Below, piece after piece: positions 1-13,327 of a DNA stretch of 64,000 nucleotides. The DNA is taken from the NCBI GenBank assembly GCA_002803225.1, contig NXFV01000913.1, forward strand, positions 52,535-116,534. The letters are read 5' to 3'. Under the pieces are notes generated by a model, which was not told the origin of the DNA, made no database searches, and worked only from the letters and a program-made list of their open reading frames with translations. Every line of letters begins with the position of its first letter. Position 1 is the stretch's first letter. The stretch comes from Gamarada debralockiae. Lineage: Eukaryota; Ascomycota; Leotiomycetes; Helotiales; Hyphodiscaceae. A program made the position numbers and the translations under genes.

Positions 1-988
1 GGGATCCTTGGGGATGACTTTGCTCCCTCCTCCAACACTGACGTCGGTCTACAAATGCAGAACAAAGCTTTTTGAGGAGTCCTTAACCAACCGGATAAAA
101 CTTCCGATACCATATTCCAGTTCACGACCAGGACTAGCAAGTTAACGTCTTTGCATACGACTACTGCACACCTCAAGAAATAACATTTTCCTCATCTCAG
201 AGTGCCACCACCTTGGCAAAACCCTCAGCAACGGCATGTGATTTATTTTTGTCGCTTGACACATCGTCGTCGACGCCCTTCTCGCCATCGATACTTCTTA
301 ACCAGCCACCCCAGACCTCCTAAAGAGTAGTCACTCGCAGGCACGCTTTCTCAATTCCAATCACTCACAAACACAGTCACTTGAGTAACAATCTGCAGTG
401 CTCTTTGGTTGACGGCTCCAAGTCTACATTGGAGGAGGTATTGCCAACTGTATTGTCGTTGTCTCCTTCCTTGCTCAGAAGGAGCATGTTTATAAATAAA
501 ATATCAAGAGTTTATCAGTAAGATTGGAAAAACGACAAGAGAATCGAGGCCAGTCCGTCGTCTTTCTCTCGCTGCAAATAATGGCGATGAAAAAAATATT
601 GAGGAGCGGCAAGCAGGGGCAGCTACTTAGCTGATGTCGTATTTTTCATCAAGAAAACGTCAGGGAGTAAGGGTAAAGTGCCATCTTGTTTGTATTATTC
701 TGCTTCCTATCCCACATCCCAACTCTCGATTTCATAAGACAGGGGCGGAAGAGGTGGTACATACAGGCCACACCATCCATGAACTTAGCGCCTATCCAAG
801 CTCCTCGAGCAAATGGTATAGTCGCAAACCAGGTTCTTTGTTCACAAAGACCGCGAACACCCGCTAATATGCATGCCCATAGCTACCTCTGAATGAAGAG
901 ATAGGTCCCAAGTGCCAATTTGCCTCCCAAACACCAATCCTTAATAAAAGCAAACATATATTCCTCTCCTGCACTTGTACAAGTACAC
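1..988. other. Intergenic, no gene seen
   Basis: Nothing convincing is coded here. The only ORFs are short, lack family resemblance and overlap in several frames. The right end is the 3' flank of the Cac2 gene. Confidence 0.6.
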
Positions 989-3397
989 TCATGAACCTGC
1001 AGGCTTCACACTCTGGTCACCAACCAGCGTCGGTGCAATTCTCCGCTTCTTCTTCTCGTGCCCTCCATCCTCCTTCTCGCTCTCACTTGCGTCTCGCTTC
1101 ACGCCACTCACCGAGCTGGTCGTGCTTCTCGGAGTCTGTGGAGGAGTTGTCATTGGGACGCCGGAGATGAAACCCAGCCCTACATTGCTGGCTGTGACAC
1201 CAGGGATGGTCCCACCCACGAGAGTTGGATTGTTAATGATCGTGCCCGTAGCGGGAGTCGCGTACGATGCTTGTGTTGCGATCGAAGAGGTAGAATTGGA
1301 TCGGGTTGGCGATGAAGGTCGGACCGTAGGACCGTGGGGTGCAGGCGGAGGTGACGGTGCGATGGAGTAGTTCGACGAGGTGCGCTGATGATTGCCGCTT
1401 GGGAAAGGCGATGGCGGGGCGATCGTTGAAGTGGGCGTGGCCATTGGCGTGTTTTGTGAAGAGGAGACAGCAGTGCTGCACAAAGTGGGGTGTTTGGCCG
1501 TTGGGACATCGCCAGTGTAGACTTGACCAAGCTCGCCAGGTGAAAAGGTCAAAGTTGAGCAGAAACCGTCCGAAGAGGTCATAAGCAAAGTAAGGCCATC
1601 AGTGGACCTGCAGAATGTTAGCAAATGGCGGCAGCTTCATCAGAATTTTGCTCACCAGGTTAGATCTGTAAATGTCGCGCAATGTAAATTGCTCACGACG
1701 CAAAGCGGGGTCTGCTGTTGTGTATCATATAGGAGCACCGAGTCTTCTGTTGCAACAGCATAAACCATTCGATATGGCAGTGAGAATGCCATTGTGGGCC
1801 CTGGCGATGCTGAGTTCGTTTCAACCTCCAGCTGCTTCGGTTTGGGTGAGGATGTAGGCCGAGAAGGATCACTCGTCTGTGGCACCAGTGGTGGAGGCTC
1901 CATGACGGAATGGGCTGGTGACTTGGGTACCACTGGGTCTGGAAGAGCTGGCATCATATCATCTGCTGAGGAAGTATCGATCGTGATGTGCTTCGTAGGA
2001 GGTGGGGCTTTTCGAGGTGTGTAGTAGACGGGAGAACACTTGACGGCAACGGAGGGCTTCTTGTGGCCTGGAAGATGAGCGATAGGGGGCTTATTGATCC
2101 CACCACGAGTATAGATGTAGACCGTATTGATGACCTCGTAAAGGGTCTTTGCTGATTCATCTGGACCACGCTGTTGGGTCTGATATTGACCTGCTGGCGT
2201 GAACAAAAGACTGCCATCGGGAGTGAAGGTTAATCGACGGAAGAATGACTTGAGTGTATCGTTGGCGTAAATGTTCGCGTTCTTGACACCAAGCCCTGTA
2301 TAGGGTTTTGGCGAAGTCTCCATCGGCATGACGGCTGGTAAGGGCAATGAAGGTGCTGGCGAAGCTGAGCGACGCATCGACATGGCAGGAGAAGCTGCGC
2401 CGAAAGATGATCTTCTGCTATGACTTATAACGCTCGGAGGGTTCATTGGCAGTGCCAAAGACGTTGGGGTACCAGGACATGAGGGAGCTGGTGAACCCAT
2501 GTTATTGGCCGTAAGCTCGGCGGGCAGTTGTGAACGCAATCCAAAATCCGGGGGAGCTGGGCTATTCGATGAAATCCTTCTCCCCGGTAAATCCATCTTT
2601 ATGTTGATGCCAACCCTCTTGGGATCCTCCCGGTTTTCCAGAGTAAATTGCCCATCCTTCGTTCTCAATGTGTATATGTGTACTGATCGATCGGAAGATT
2701 GAGTCGCGATGTATTCGTTGAGGGGGTCCCATGTAACACCTTGAACGTAATGTTGATGTTCGGCGATTTGTCGTACAAGTGATCCTATATATGTGAGCAT
2801 CCATTGCAGGGAGTAGGATGAAGTACCAACCAGTCTGTGCGTTGTATATCCTCGCAATATTGTCCATGCTGCCAATTATGAAGTAGACGCCGTCCGGAGA
2901 CCATGCAAGATCATAAATCTCAGCACCAGAAGACCGAACCATGTGCTTTGTCCGCCAGACTTCCTTATCTTCAGTTCCATCACTTCCGAAAGCCGGCGTT
3001 GCGGTCTTCCCTTCGTCCAGGACCCAAAGAATGACATTTCCGTCATCACCAGCAGACGCCAGTAGATCTCCTATTCTTGAATTAGCAAGCGTTCAAGAAG
3101 TATTGGACCTGAATTGCCTACCTCGCGGAGCCCAGCGTACAACATTGACAGCCTGCGTATGCTTTGCTAGGGTAGCCAGGTAGTCGATTTTCCGATCCTC
3201 TCCATCGGAATCTAGCTTCCATAACTGCGTATGTCCATCAGTACTGCCCTGGATGCTTTCCCGAAAGATCCTCATACCCTAACATTGTTATCTCCTCCTC
3301 CCGTGGCCAACCTCCCCTTCTCCCCTTTCTGAAAGTCTGCAGAGTATATGGGCAGATTCGATTCATGCCAATTGATTATGAGAGGCGTGCTTTTCAT
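989..3397 (-). CDS. CAC2: Chromatin assembly factor 1 subunit B (Cac2/p60), WD40 protein
   Basis: Middle subunit of CAF-1, the nuclear chaperone that deposits H3-H4 behind replication forks. Exons on the minus strand are 3397-3278, 3224-3122, 3070-2831, 2784-1656 and 1607-989, giving 736 aa. The N-terminus starts MKSTPLIINWHE and runs straight into WD40 repeats (TGGGDNNVRLWKLDSDGED, ASAGDDGNVILWVLD, GSMDNIARIYNAQTG). This matches the conserved start of Cac2/p60 and decides the ATG at 3397. The middle holds a low-complexity Ser/Pro loop (about residues 220-290), as in fungal orthologs. The tail is Ser/Thr/Pro-rich and ends in an acidic-basic patch (ESEKEDGGHEKKKRR) that could act in nuclear import. 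Introns are 46-53 nt with normal GT-AG ends. Housekeeping gene; the family call is secure. Confidence 0.95.
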
Positions 3398-5430
3398 CGT
3401 GACAATGGTGATAGAAGGGACTGGTATTGATGCAGGATCCGGCGGCAGCCGCCGTTTCTTTCGTGAGAGAGCTCGAAACTCTTTCGTTTGTGGGATGCGT
3501 GGATTTGGGGGATGGCTGCAAGAGAAAATGGATCAGATTTGAATTCCCCAGATCTTATGAGCCCTTGGAAGTTTGAAGGATGCAGTGCTGTGGAGCTCGC
3601 TCGTTTGATGCTTACCGCGCGATCCTAAAACGCTCAGAGAGTATGAACGACGCGCAACCGCAGGGAGGCTTTTGGTAAACTCTCGAAATGAATCGTTCAA
3701 TTGCGGTGAGCGATAGAGAGGCTGATATGGAGGATGTTTCTTGCAGCTCCCTTGGAGGTGAAGAGGAGGTATTTTGGCGCGTCGACCAATGAGCTTAAAG
3801 TTCGCGTTTGGGAAGCTTCTCATCGGTGATCGGTGTTTAAGAGGAGGAATCAACAAGCAACAGCCAAAACTTATTATTTATTCATTCTCAACCCAAATTA
3901 TTTAATATTATTAAAGGTGATAAGTTCGAATTGATTTCCGCCATGAAATCGCATTGAACCCCCAAGTTTCTGTTGATTTGTTCTGGGCCCCTAGAAAATA
4001 CGCGTAAAGAAAGGTTCGACAATACAAACGGATGTCCCAAACCCAGCCCTGCTAGGTGGCATTGTCCAACCCCCAATCAAAAGAATCCTCCTCCAAACAT
4101 CCACGGTCAAAAAGATCCATTGAGAGATTTACGAGCCTCTTCCTCCTCTCGTTGATCGAGCCAAGTTTCAAGATGGGGCCGCTGTTTATTTAAAGCACGA
4201 GGAGGGTCGATGTTCGTAAGGATACGAGGGACGAGGTTGCTTACGATGCAGAACAGAGGCGGTGGCAGTGACTCTGAAGTCGGTCTGTCTTCCAAAAGGT
4301 ACGTACCATCTTGTGCTCATCCCTCACGTGAAACAGATCCGTTTGGCTGGTCAGCATTATTCCTGTACTTTTTCTCTGGCTCTTTAAAGACGTCTTTCTT
4401 CTACTCGTAGTGAAGTAGGCCCAAATACTGTATGAGCAGGTATGTTCCTATCCTTTGTGCATCTCAGCGACACCTCGAGAAGCTGCATCTCTTTCATACA
4501 CGTCATTGATTCCATTCCGCTCTGCTGCGTCGTCCCAACGGAGAGAGTCCAGCACAGCTGCAGCATCTCTTATGGCACTACGGTACCGAGCTCGACTTGT
4601 TTAACAACGCCATCTATTTGGCAGCGACGGGACTCTTGTCAAATTAGAGATATAAGCGGATGAGATTTCTAAAGTAGCTGTTCCTGGACCCTGATGACTC
4701 CGCAGATTTATGGCCACCGGTCACTCATCGGGCGTTGATAACTGCAGCCACCAACCTCTGTTCCTCACCGCTCTGGTGCCCGTAAAGGGCGAATTTGGGC
4801 CATTTTCATGCATGCTTCGCCCTCAATGCACTTAACGGAACCTGCTTTGGACCATCACCGTCCCAATTGAACATTCTTCGAAAAGGGGAAGTCTTCCACA
4901 ACCATTTGTCAGATCTCCAATCTTCTTTGACTGGTTTCTTCCACTTGTTACGCACTCCATTTCCTATTGAGTGACGCGTATTTTATACGTTCACACCACA
5001 TTTTCTCCAGTTTTGATCTGCAGATAGCGGGCAAGCAGGCCGATTTGATAGGCACCTACTCAGAACCGCTTAGCTCCCCAGTTGCCCCTCCATGCACACC
5101 GCGAATGTTGGGCCCCCCACCACCAGGCACAAAGATTTTCTGTGCAACCACCCACGAACCCTTCAAATAATACTGTCATTCGGGCACTTATTGGCCGAAT
5201 GAGTCAGACCAATCTTGTGGGAGAGATACATAGGTTCCACTTGTGCTCTGGTAGAAGCTCACATATACCGTGTCTGCTCTGACTCGATTGACGATTCTTC
5301 GAGTTTGCCGCGCCGAAAAATTTCTCTTCTGTGAATCCGTCAGCGCACAAACTTAAGATCGGCTCGAGACTCAACCTTAGGATGAGCCCCAACTTCCATC
5401 CACTATCTCGACAGCAATAAGACAATCAAG
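3398..5430. other. Intergenic between divergent Cac2 and ABCC genes
   Basis: This 2-kb stretch separates two divergently transcribed genes and so should hold both promoters and 5' UTRs. I see only short ORFs in conflicting frames and no RNA gene. CCAAT-type and CT-rich tracts occur, for example around 3840-3900 and 4960-5010, but none is distinctive enough to call. Confidence 0.5.
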
Positions 5431-8400
5431 ATGCTCGAATACGATTCGAGATCCCTTGCTGCAGGTGCCGGTGGCCTTGCTCTCGTTCTTCTCCTCACCT
5501 TTCCTTCAGTGATTGCCATAACCTCCCACTTTCGAGAGACCAAGTCGAAATCTGAAATCTACGAAGACAAAGATGGAATTTCATCAAAAGAGTCGATGGC
5601 TGCATATTCAAACAAAACTGCTAAGATTCTCTTATCAATTTTCACTTCTGCCGGATTCTTGACTGCCACTCCTTTGGCTGTCCTTGGTACACTAAATCGA
5701 GAGCATGATTCCATGTTCCTTCAAAACTGGCTCAATGTAGCCCAATGGGTATGTACACGTGACGAGTGAATAACCACCATCATGCTAAAGTTATCTAGTT
5801 CTTCATACTCGTTCAGGCCGTGGGCATTGATATCCTTCGAAAACCCACCAAATCTTATTCGCTCGGCCTTTATACTGGAACTTCGTGCGCCTTTCTGTTC
5901 GCTGTCCTTCTTTTCCAAGATGCGCTACTTCTGCAAGATCAGAATGATTCAGAGTCTCGCTGGGTATCATTAGCAGAAATTGTCCTTCGTGCTTCTCAGT
6001 TGGTGCTATCGATCTTTGCTGCCCTTGCCAGTGTTTCCTTGCGTCGACGACCCGAAGTCTTTTACAATGGGGTACCTGTTGATAGCATGCTCACGGGTTC
6101 AGCCTTAAATAAATTCAATTTCACCTGGGTTGAGCATCTGCTCGTGCTTGCAAAGAAAACGAAGCGACTTGACCTAGAAGATCTACCGAAGATGGATCAT
6201 TATACCCGTTCAAAGGATCTCAGTCAAGCATGGTCAGAAAAGAGCCATCCGAGGAAGCTCTGGATTGAAGTCTTCCTTGCTCACAAATGGCCTTTGATCA
6301 GACAGTGGTTTTTGACGCTTCTCCAAGCCTTCGGAAATTTCGCCCCTCAATTTACCACGTTTCACATCCTCAGAATACTTGAGGCACGACTTCCTGGGCA
6401 GCAGGCCCCCGCCGAAGCTTGGATATGGGTCCTACTTCTCACATTTGCGAGCATCGGCTCGTCTTGGATCGAATCTTGGCTGTTCTGGGTTTCTTGGTCG
6501 GAGCTTGCCATCCCGGTTCGATCTCAACTCTCGGCACTCATCTTCCAGAAAGCAATGCGACGGAAGGATGTGAAAGGAGCCTCAAAATTGCTAAAGAAAG
6601 GAAATGGCGATAGCCCAGATGTCTCAGAGGCTGCCTTTGGCGATACCGCAGTTGGAGATAAGCCCGAGATCCAGGAGGAAGAAGGCGATCCCAAGGGCAA
6701 GCAGTCAACTGTCAACCTCATTGGTGTCGATACAAAGCGAGTCTCCGACTTTTGCTCCTTCAACAACTATTTTCCAGGCAGTCTCTTCAAACTGCTCGTG
6801 TCATTTACTTTCCTATGGTCCATCATTGGATGGAAGGCACTGCTCGCAGGGTTTCTCGCCATGGCTCTTACTGTTCCGATCAATATCTTCTTCAGCAGAA
6901 GGTACGCGGCTGCACAGGACGGGCTCATGAAAGTCCGAGACACAAAGATGGCGGTAGTAACGGAAGCGCTTCAGGGTAAGCGTTTTTGACATAATGGCTC
7001 AGTTTCGCAGCTAACTCTTTCACAGGTATCCGTCAAATCAAGTTCTCTGCTTTGGAGGCAAACTGGCATAACAAAATTGGTAAAGTTCGGGGTAAAGAAC
7101 TGGGAGAGCAGTGGAATGTTTACATGTTAGTTTCCATGTCCTTCCATGCAGAAACATCGCTAACCTCTCACAGAGCCGATACTTTTTTGCTCTTGTAAGT
7201 TTATTCTAGGCAATATCCTGTGTATCTGCTAATTATCCCAGTTGCTGGATCACGAGCCCCATTCTACTCTCTGCGACTTCGCTAGCCGTCTACGCCGTTT
7301 TAAACGGTGCGCTCACACCATCGGTCGCTTTCACGGCAATCGGAGTGTTTGCAAATCTCGAAGTGACCTTATCTGTCATTCCAGAATTAACTACAGATCT
7401 TATAGATGCATACATTTCAATCGAACGAATCGAGAGATACTTAAATTCGCCGGAAATTTCAGTCAACACAAATGATGCACCGAACATTTCCTTCGAGAAC
7501 GCATCTATTGCTTGGCCATCCGACGAGGAGAAGGAAGACGGTGACCAGCGTTACGTGCTCAGAAATCTGGACATTTCTTTCCCAGAAAACGAGCTCACCG
7601 TTGTGAGTGGCAAGACAGGAACTGGCAAGAGTCTCCTGTTGGCCGCTATTTTGGGAGAAGTGGATGTCCTGTCTGGAAAGATTAACGTCCCGCGTCCACC
7701 ACTCACTCGAGAACGCCGAGATGATTTGGCCACTAAGGAGAACTGGATCATTCCATCCTCAATTGCTTTTGTCGCTCAAATCCCGTGGATTGAGAATGCC
7801 AGCATCAAGGACAACATCTTGTTCGGTCTGCCTTTCGATGAGCACCGATACAACAAGGTTATCGAGGTATGCGCTTTGCGAAAAGATTTGGATATGCTGA
7901 ACGATGGCGAGAACACTGAGATCGGCGCTAATGGTATCAACCTGAGCGGCGGACAACGATGGAGAGTTACATTTGCGCGAGCATTGTATTCTCGTGCTGG
8001 TATATTGGTATTGGATGATATTTTCAGCGCCGTCGACGCTCACGTTGGACGATTTCTCTTTGAAAAGGCTCTCACAGGCGAATTGGGCATCGGCCGAACC
8101 CGAATTCTTGTCACCCATCACGTCGCTCTCGTCAAGTCCAAGACCAAATACGTCGTCGAATTGGGTGACGGTACTGTCGAGCATTCTGGACTGGTGGACG
8201 ATCTGGAAGAAGCTGGGACCCTAGCAAAGATTGTTAGTCAGCAAGAGAGCGAACACGAAATTCAAGAGGATGAAGATGCAACGGCAGTCAATTCGGAGGA
8301 GTCCTCGGACAGCGAGACGATGGAGCAATTGAAGAAAATCAATTCCAAGCAATCGCCCAAGAAATTCGTGGAAGATGAGACCAGAGAACAAGGCAGAGTG

Positions 8401-10430
8401 AAGGGTGCGGTCTACATGTCTTACATGAAGGCAAGTGGCGGATGGCCTTTCTGGACTCTAGCTGTGACTGCATTTGCAGTGCTGCAAATCATTGCAACCG
8501 GTGAGTAGTAAAACACCGTTGACGTCGCGAGGATAAGTCTTCTACCTTGACTAAATACTGAAAACTCTCTAGGTCGATCCTGGTGGCTCAAAATCTGGAC
8601 TGGCAGTGACGAAAAGCAGGCCATGGCGCATGCGATTGGCTATTCCATCCATTCACAAACTCTATCCGCATTCCACGTCTCACCAAACTCCACCTCGCCA
8701 CTGAATCCTGAGCCAGAGAACACACTCGGTTTCTATCTCGGAATCTATATTGCGTTCTCTGCTGCATCAGCAATCCTCGGCACATTTCGGTACTATTACA
8801 TATATACAGGTTCTATTCGTGCCTCTCGGGTCCTCTTTGATAAACTATGCTTCACCATCCTTCGAACACCACTGAGATGGATGGATACTGTTCCATTGGG
8901 ACGGATTTTGAATCGTTTCACAGCAGACTTTAACGTCGTCGATGCACGATTAGCCAACGACTTCGCATTTGGAGCTAACAACGTTTTCCGCCTCGTTGGA
9001 GTCATTGTAGCAGGGTTAGTTCCCTGCCTTCTCCTGTCAAAACTGAATATTCTTACTGACATTTGTCTCGCAGCATCTTCGTATCCCCCTACGTGATCCT
9101 CCTCTCAGTGTCGCTCCTCTCCGTTTGTGTCTATATTGCAACTGTCTACCTCCACGGCGCCCGCGAAGTAAAGCGCCTCGAATCAAACGCCAAATCGCCC
9201 GTCTTCGAACAATTCGGCTCTGCTCTCACCGGGGTCGGCACCATCCGCGCCTTCTCCAAGACAAACACATACATCGAGCGCATGTTCGGCAAAATTGACG
9301 ACCACAGCACTACCTTCTGGCATCTCTGGGCTTTCAATCGTTGGATGGGATGGCGTATGGCACTCGTCGGCGGATTCTTTGCTACCGTCGTCGCGGGGAT
9401 CATCTTACTCCTCCCAAATGTTGATGCCTCACTCGCAGGCTTTGCCTTGTCATTTGCACTAGAATATGGATCAACTGTAATTTGGGCAATCAGACACTAC
9501 ACGAATCTGGAACTAGATATGAACGCCGCAGAGCGTATCATCGAGTACTCGAACCTACCCACCGAATCTCTCGAGGGCGCAGATCCACCCGCCGCTTGGC
9601 CTAGTGAAGGACGTCTCGAAGTCAACGATCTCGTCGTCGCATACGCACCCGATCTCCCTCCCGTCCTAAAAGGCCTAACCTTCCGCGTAGAACGCAACGA
9701 ACGCATCGGCGTCGTAGGCCGAACTGGAGCAGGCAAATCCTCTCTCACGCTCGCATTATTCCGATTCCTAGAAGCACGCCAAGGAAGCATCCACATCGAT
9801 GGTCTCGACATCTCGAAGATAAAACTCCACTCCCTACGCTCGCGTCTAGCTATCATCCCTCAGGACCCAGTTCTATTCTCTGGAACCGTAAGATCAAATC
9901 TAGATGCGTTTGATGACCACACTGATTCCGAACTCCGCGATGCGTTGGAGCGTGTTCATCTTGTTACGCCGTCAGCTTTTACAAGTCCCCCTAACGAAGC
10001 TTCAGGCTCCAGCACCCCAACGCAAAACTCGAACCAGAACACCAACCCATTTACCTCCCTCTCCTCACCTATTACAGAAGGTGGCCTCAACTTATCGCAA
10101 GGCCAACGCCAACTCCTCTGCCTCGCACGAGCAATTGTCTCGCGCCCGAAAATCATGGTTCTGGATGAAGCTACGAGTGCCGTAGATATGGCGACAGATA
10201 CGCTAATTCAGAGAAGTATCAGGGAAGAATTTGGGGATTCTACGTTGGTTGTGATCGCGCATAGATTGAGCACGATTGCGGATTTCGATAAGATTTTAGT
10301 GCTGGATGATGGGCGGGTTGCTGAGTTTGGAAGACCGAGGGAGTTGATGGAGAAAGGCGAGGGAATCTTTAGGGGGATGGTGGGGGAGAGTGGAGAGCGA
10401 GAGAAATTGGAGAAGCTGATTCTGGGATAG
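5431..10430 (+). CDS. ABC transporter, ABCC (MRP-like), full length
   Basis: ATP-driven exporter of the multidrug-resistance-associated class, which moves organic anions or conjugates across the plasma or vacuolar membrane; the substrate is not predictable. Exons: 5431-5748, 5799-6975, 7026-7125, 7174-7194, 7242-8500, 8573-9014, 9074-10430 (1557 aa). The N-terminus has about four hydrophobic segments (TMD0-like), then TMD1, NBD1, TMD2 and NBD2. NBD1: Walker A GKTGTGKS near residue 662, signature LSGGQ near 773, Walker B ILVLDD near 793, with Asp where the catalytic Glu would be. NBD2: Walker A GRTGAGKS near 1322, LSQGQ near 1446, [10 protein letters not shown] near 1466. One degenerate and one complete site is usual for ABCC proteins. 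A 42-residue Ser/Pro/Asn-rich insert sits before the NBD2 signature. Exon 4 is only 21 nt. The first acceptor (5798 rather than 5813) was chosen for its nearby branch site. Confidence 0.95.
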
Positions 10431-11614
10431 GGTGAGCTGTAAAGGGAAGGGTACGGATGGGAGAAGAAGATGAAATTTGGATATGAAACTTTGTTTTCTA
10501 CGGCAGGTGTTGCATTGGATTTTGTTCGTTATATGGCATCTTTCTTTTCACTTCTTGTGCATAGTTTACATCTAAACCACGGGTTTTTATATTGCGTTGC
10601 AGTTTCAATGGAATCTAATTCAACGCAAACTCTCCGTTCTCCTTCCCTCCCTCCTCCTTCCATAAACGCCGACGTGATCACAACTCCACAAACTTCTCAT
10701 CGGATCACAAGCAAATGAGCGCGAGATAATGTAAGGGTTGTCGATAGCCAGGTTATGCAAAAGATAAATCTCCGAATACTCGTGCGGCCCAAAAATTAGC
10801 CAGATCCACTTAGTCTGCTTTTAACAGTGAAGGACACTGACTGGTTGAGTCGAGCATTGGGCAGCCTCAAATGTTCGAAGCAATTTCGCCTAAACAAAAT
10901 GTCGCGACGCAAAACCAAACCCCAGACTTTTACCCTGTCTCCTTCTAGAGCACTGCCTTCTCGAGCTTAAATACTCTGTTCTATGTGGGTCTGGCTAATT
11001 TGTGGGCCGCATGAGTACCTTGGGTAGGGATCTGCAATCTGGCAGATAGCACATGCGAAGTATTCCCGGCCGGGAAACGGGAGGGCAATGTTGCCTTCCG
11101 TAACTATGCCGGAACTAAAGATTGGAAAGGCGGCCTGTTATCCTGGCTCGTGGGGCGGTACAGTTGTATAAAGTATAAAGGAGACCGGGATGATCAAGTA
11201 TGCAGTCATTGTGTGATGCTGTGTGAGACTGGATAGAATGGTTCACGAATTGGGAGACCTCATGGGTAAGGAGGCAGAAAGGGTATCGTCATTGAATATG
11301 TTCATTGGATATCTTACTGAGAAATTAGTGATACGAGTGAGGCGGAGTCTCCAAGAAGGAACACATTTGAAAAAGTCTTCGTATCAAGTGTATCAATCTT
11401 CGATGCCAAGCTCTCAGCTGAATGAATCATTCGATTACTTGACCAATCATACCCGACGCTTTCCGTCCCCTTGAAACAATGCAACCTAGAGTTTGTGTGC
11501 GCCATCTTCCTCGACGCAACTGAAGTGTAAGTGCATACCTGGAAATATAAAGAATTGCAATAATTAAATTGGAGGTGTGTGATTGAGCTGTCTCCCCAGC
11601 ACCTAGTCCATCCG
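10431..11614. other. Intergenic between convergent genes
   Basis: Lies between the 3' ends of the ABCC gene and the GH79 gene. Short ORFs (for example 11223-11474) show no family resemblance. No repeat or RNA gene was recognised. Confidence 0.5.
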
Positions 11615-13327
11615 TCATCCCTGGAACTCCAAGATCGCCGCACTGGAGTCCAGCACCCCCACAGTCACCGTCCCTCCCGTAACCAATATCTTCTCACCCG
11701 TCGTAACATTATGAAGCCTCACCGGCTTCCCATGATCCAACTCCCAATTATAACTCCACCCATCCCAAGTGATGCCTGAGATGGCATCACTGCCATTAGC
11801 ATACAACCTCTTGACTCCTACCGGCTCACCACGATAATCTTCCGGGACAGCAAAAGTATAATTCTGCGTCGGTCTCGGCACGGGATTCAATACATCACTA
11901 GTGCCATTAACCGTATAATTATACTCCCGCATATTAACCACCGCAACCCGTCTCAATTTCCCATCCACATAAGCAGCATATGCACTTTCCTCAACATTCT
12001 CCAACGGCAAATTCGCAATCTGCACTTCCCCCGTCACCAAATTCCCCAACATAGCCGCCACAGCGATATTCCCATAATAAGGGGCCTTAGTTCCAATGGT
12101 CGTTTTATTCGTCGGGACAGGCTGCCAGCTTGCGTAACGGTAATCGGTGCCTTGATGCATGTGCGTGCGTCTAATTCCGACGCTGGCACACCAAAGGTTA
12201 AAATCGAGACCCCAGAGTGCGGCGCCGAAGGCGTTGGAGAGGCCGGGTGCGCCTTCGTTGTAGAGGGAATTGGTTTCGCCGAGGATGAAGGGGATCCCGG
12301 TGTAGGAGAGGCTGTTGAGGAGCGCGACTTGGGAGGAGATGCTGTGGACGGTGGAAGAGTGGTTCATTAGAGTTCCTTGGAGTGTTACACCTGGCTGCGT
12401 GGCTCCTCCGATGTAACTATGTTTTGTTAGCATATTGGAAATTGGAAATCGAGGGGAAGTGGGGACGTGTACTTGTGGGATGAGATCAATTTGATGTCTT
12501 CATCGACATCGAGGCCGTCTGCCCAAGTAGTGACCGGCTTGAGATGATTGTTCGTTCCCGCAAACGACGGTGCGTAATACCCGTAGGTTGCATTCGGGGT
12601 CATGTCAGGACAATACTTCTCGAGCTGGCTCTTAATTTCTCGGGTACCATTCAGCCACTGCTTGACGTATGTACTTTCATTCCAAGTCGGTGGACGAACA
12701 GGTCCTTGGGACGAAGTGGAGTACAGATCAGGCTCGTTGCCATATTCCCACCAGAGTAGCTTGCCACCTTGCAAAGCCTTACATGCCAATGGCACAGTTT
12801 CGACCAGTGTCTCCCATCCAGCTGAATTGTTGCCCCCAAGTCCCAAATTGAAGCCATGAATAAACTTAGTGTCTGGCCAGGTACTGTAGGAGTCGAAGTA
12901 TGAAGGGCCGATGAAGATAGTGGTGGGGTAATCAACGGATCGTGCCGGGTTGTAGGTGCCATTTATGGCTTCTTTGAGACTAGCATTGTAGAGTGCGTAG
13001 TCTTGGGTGTTGCCGCCAACTCGGATGTATGGTTTAGTTCCGGTTAAGTCTCCCAAATTGTTGAGTAGGTTGTTGGAGAAGGTGTTGGGTGTTGAAGAGT
13101 TTCCTAGCTGAAGTTAAAAGCGGGGTTTACGATTAGGGAAGAGACGTACCCGCGAAGTCCGGGAAGAAGGCGAATTCAATTGAGTAGCTGACGAATGCTT
13201 CTGGAAGGGCAGCACTGGTGTTGGCTGGCGGAGTTCCACTCACTTCAATTGCGCTTCCTTTGGTACAGCCAGCAAAGTAAACAGCGCTGGCCAAAGCCAG
13301 GATTTTCATTTCTCGAAACATGTTCAA
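11615..13327 (-). CDS. Secreted glycoside hydrolase family 79 (beta-glucuronidase/heparanase-like)
   Basis: Extracellular retaining glycosidase, predicted to release glucuronic acid (often 4-O-methylated) from arabinogalactan or other plant or fungal glycans. Exons on the minus strand are 13327-13150, 13103-12473 and 12416-11615, giving 536 aa. A signal peptide begins MNMFREMKILALASAVYFAG. An alternative start at the internal Met of MKILALA is equally possible. The (beta/alpha)8 domain contains the acid/base Glu in WWEYGNEPDLYS and the nucleophile Glu in PFILGETNSLYNEG; both are in place. The C-terminus is a beta-domain usual for fungal GH79. Many N-glycosylation sequons (NGT, NST, NYT) fit secretion. 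It is head-to-head with the Zn2Cys6 gene at 15024, with 1.7 kb between. Whether that regulator controls it is unknown. Confidence 0.92.
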
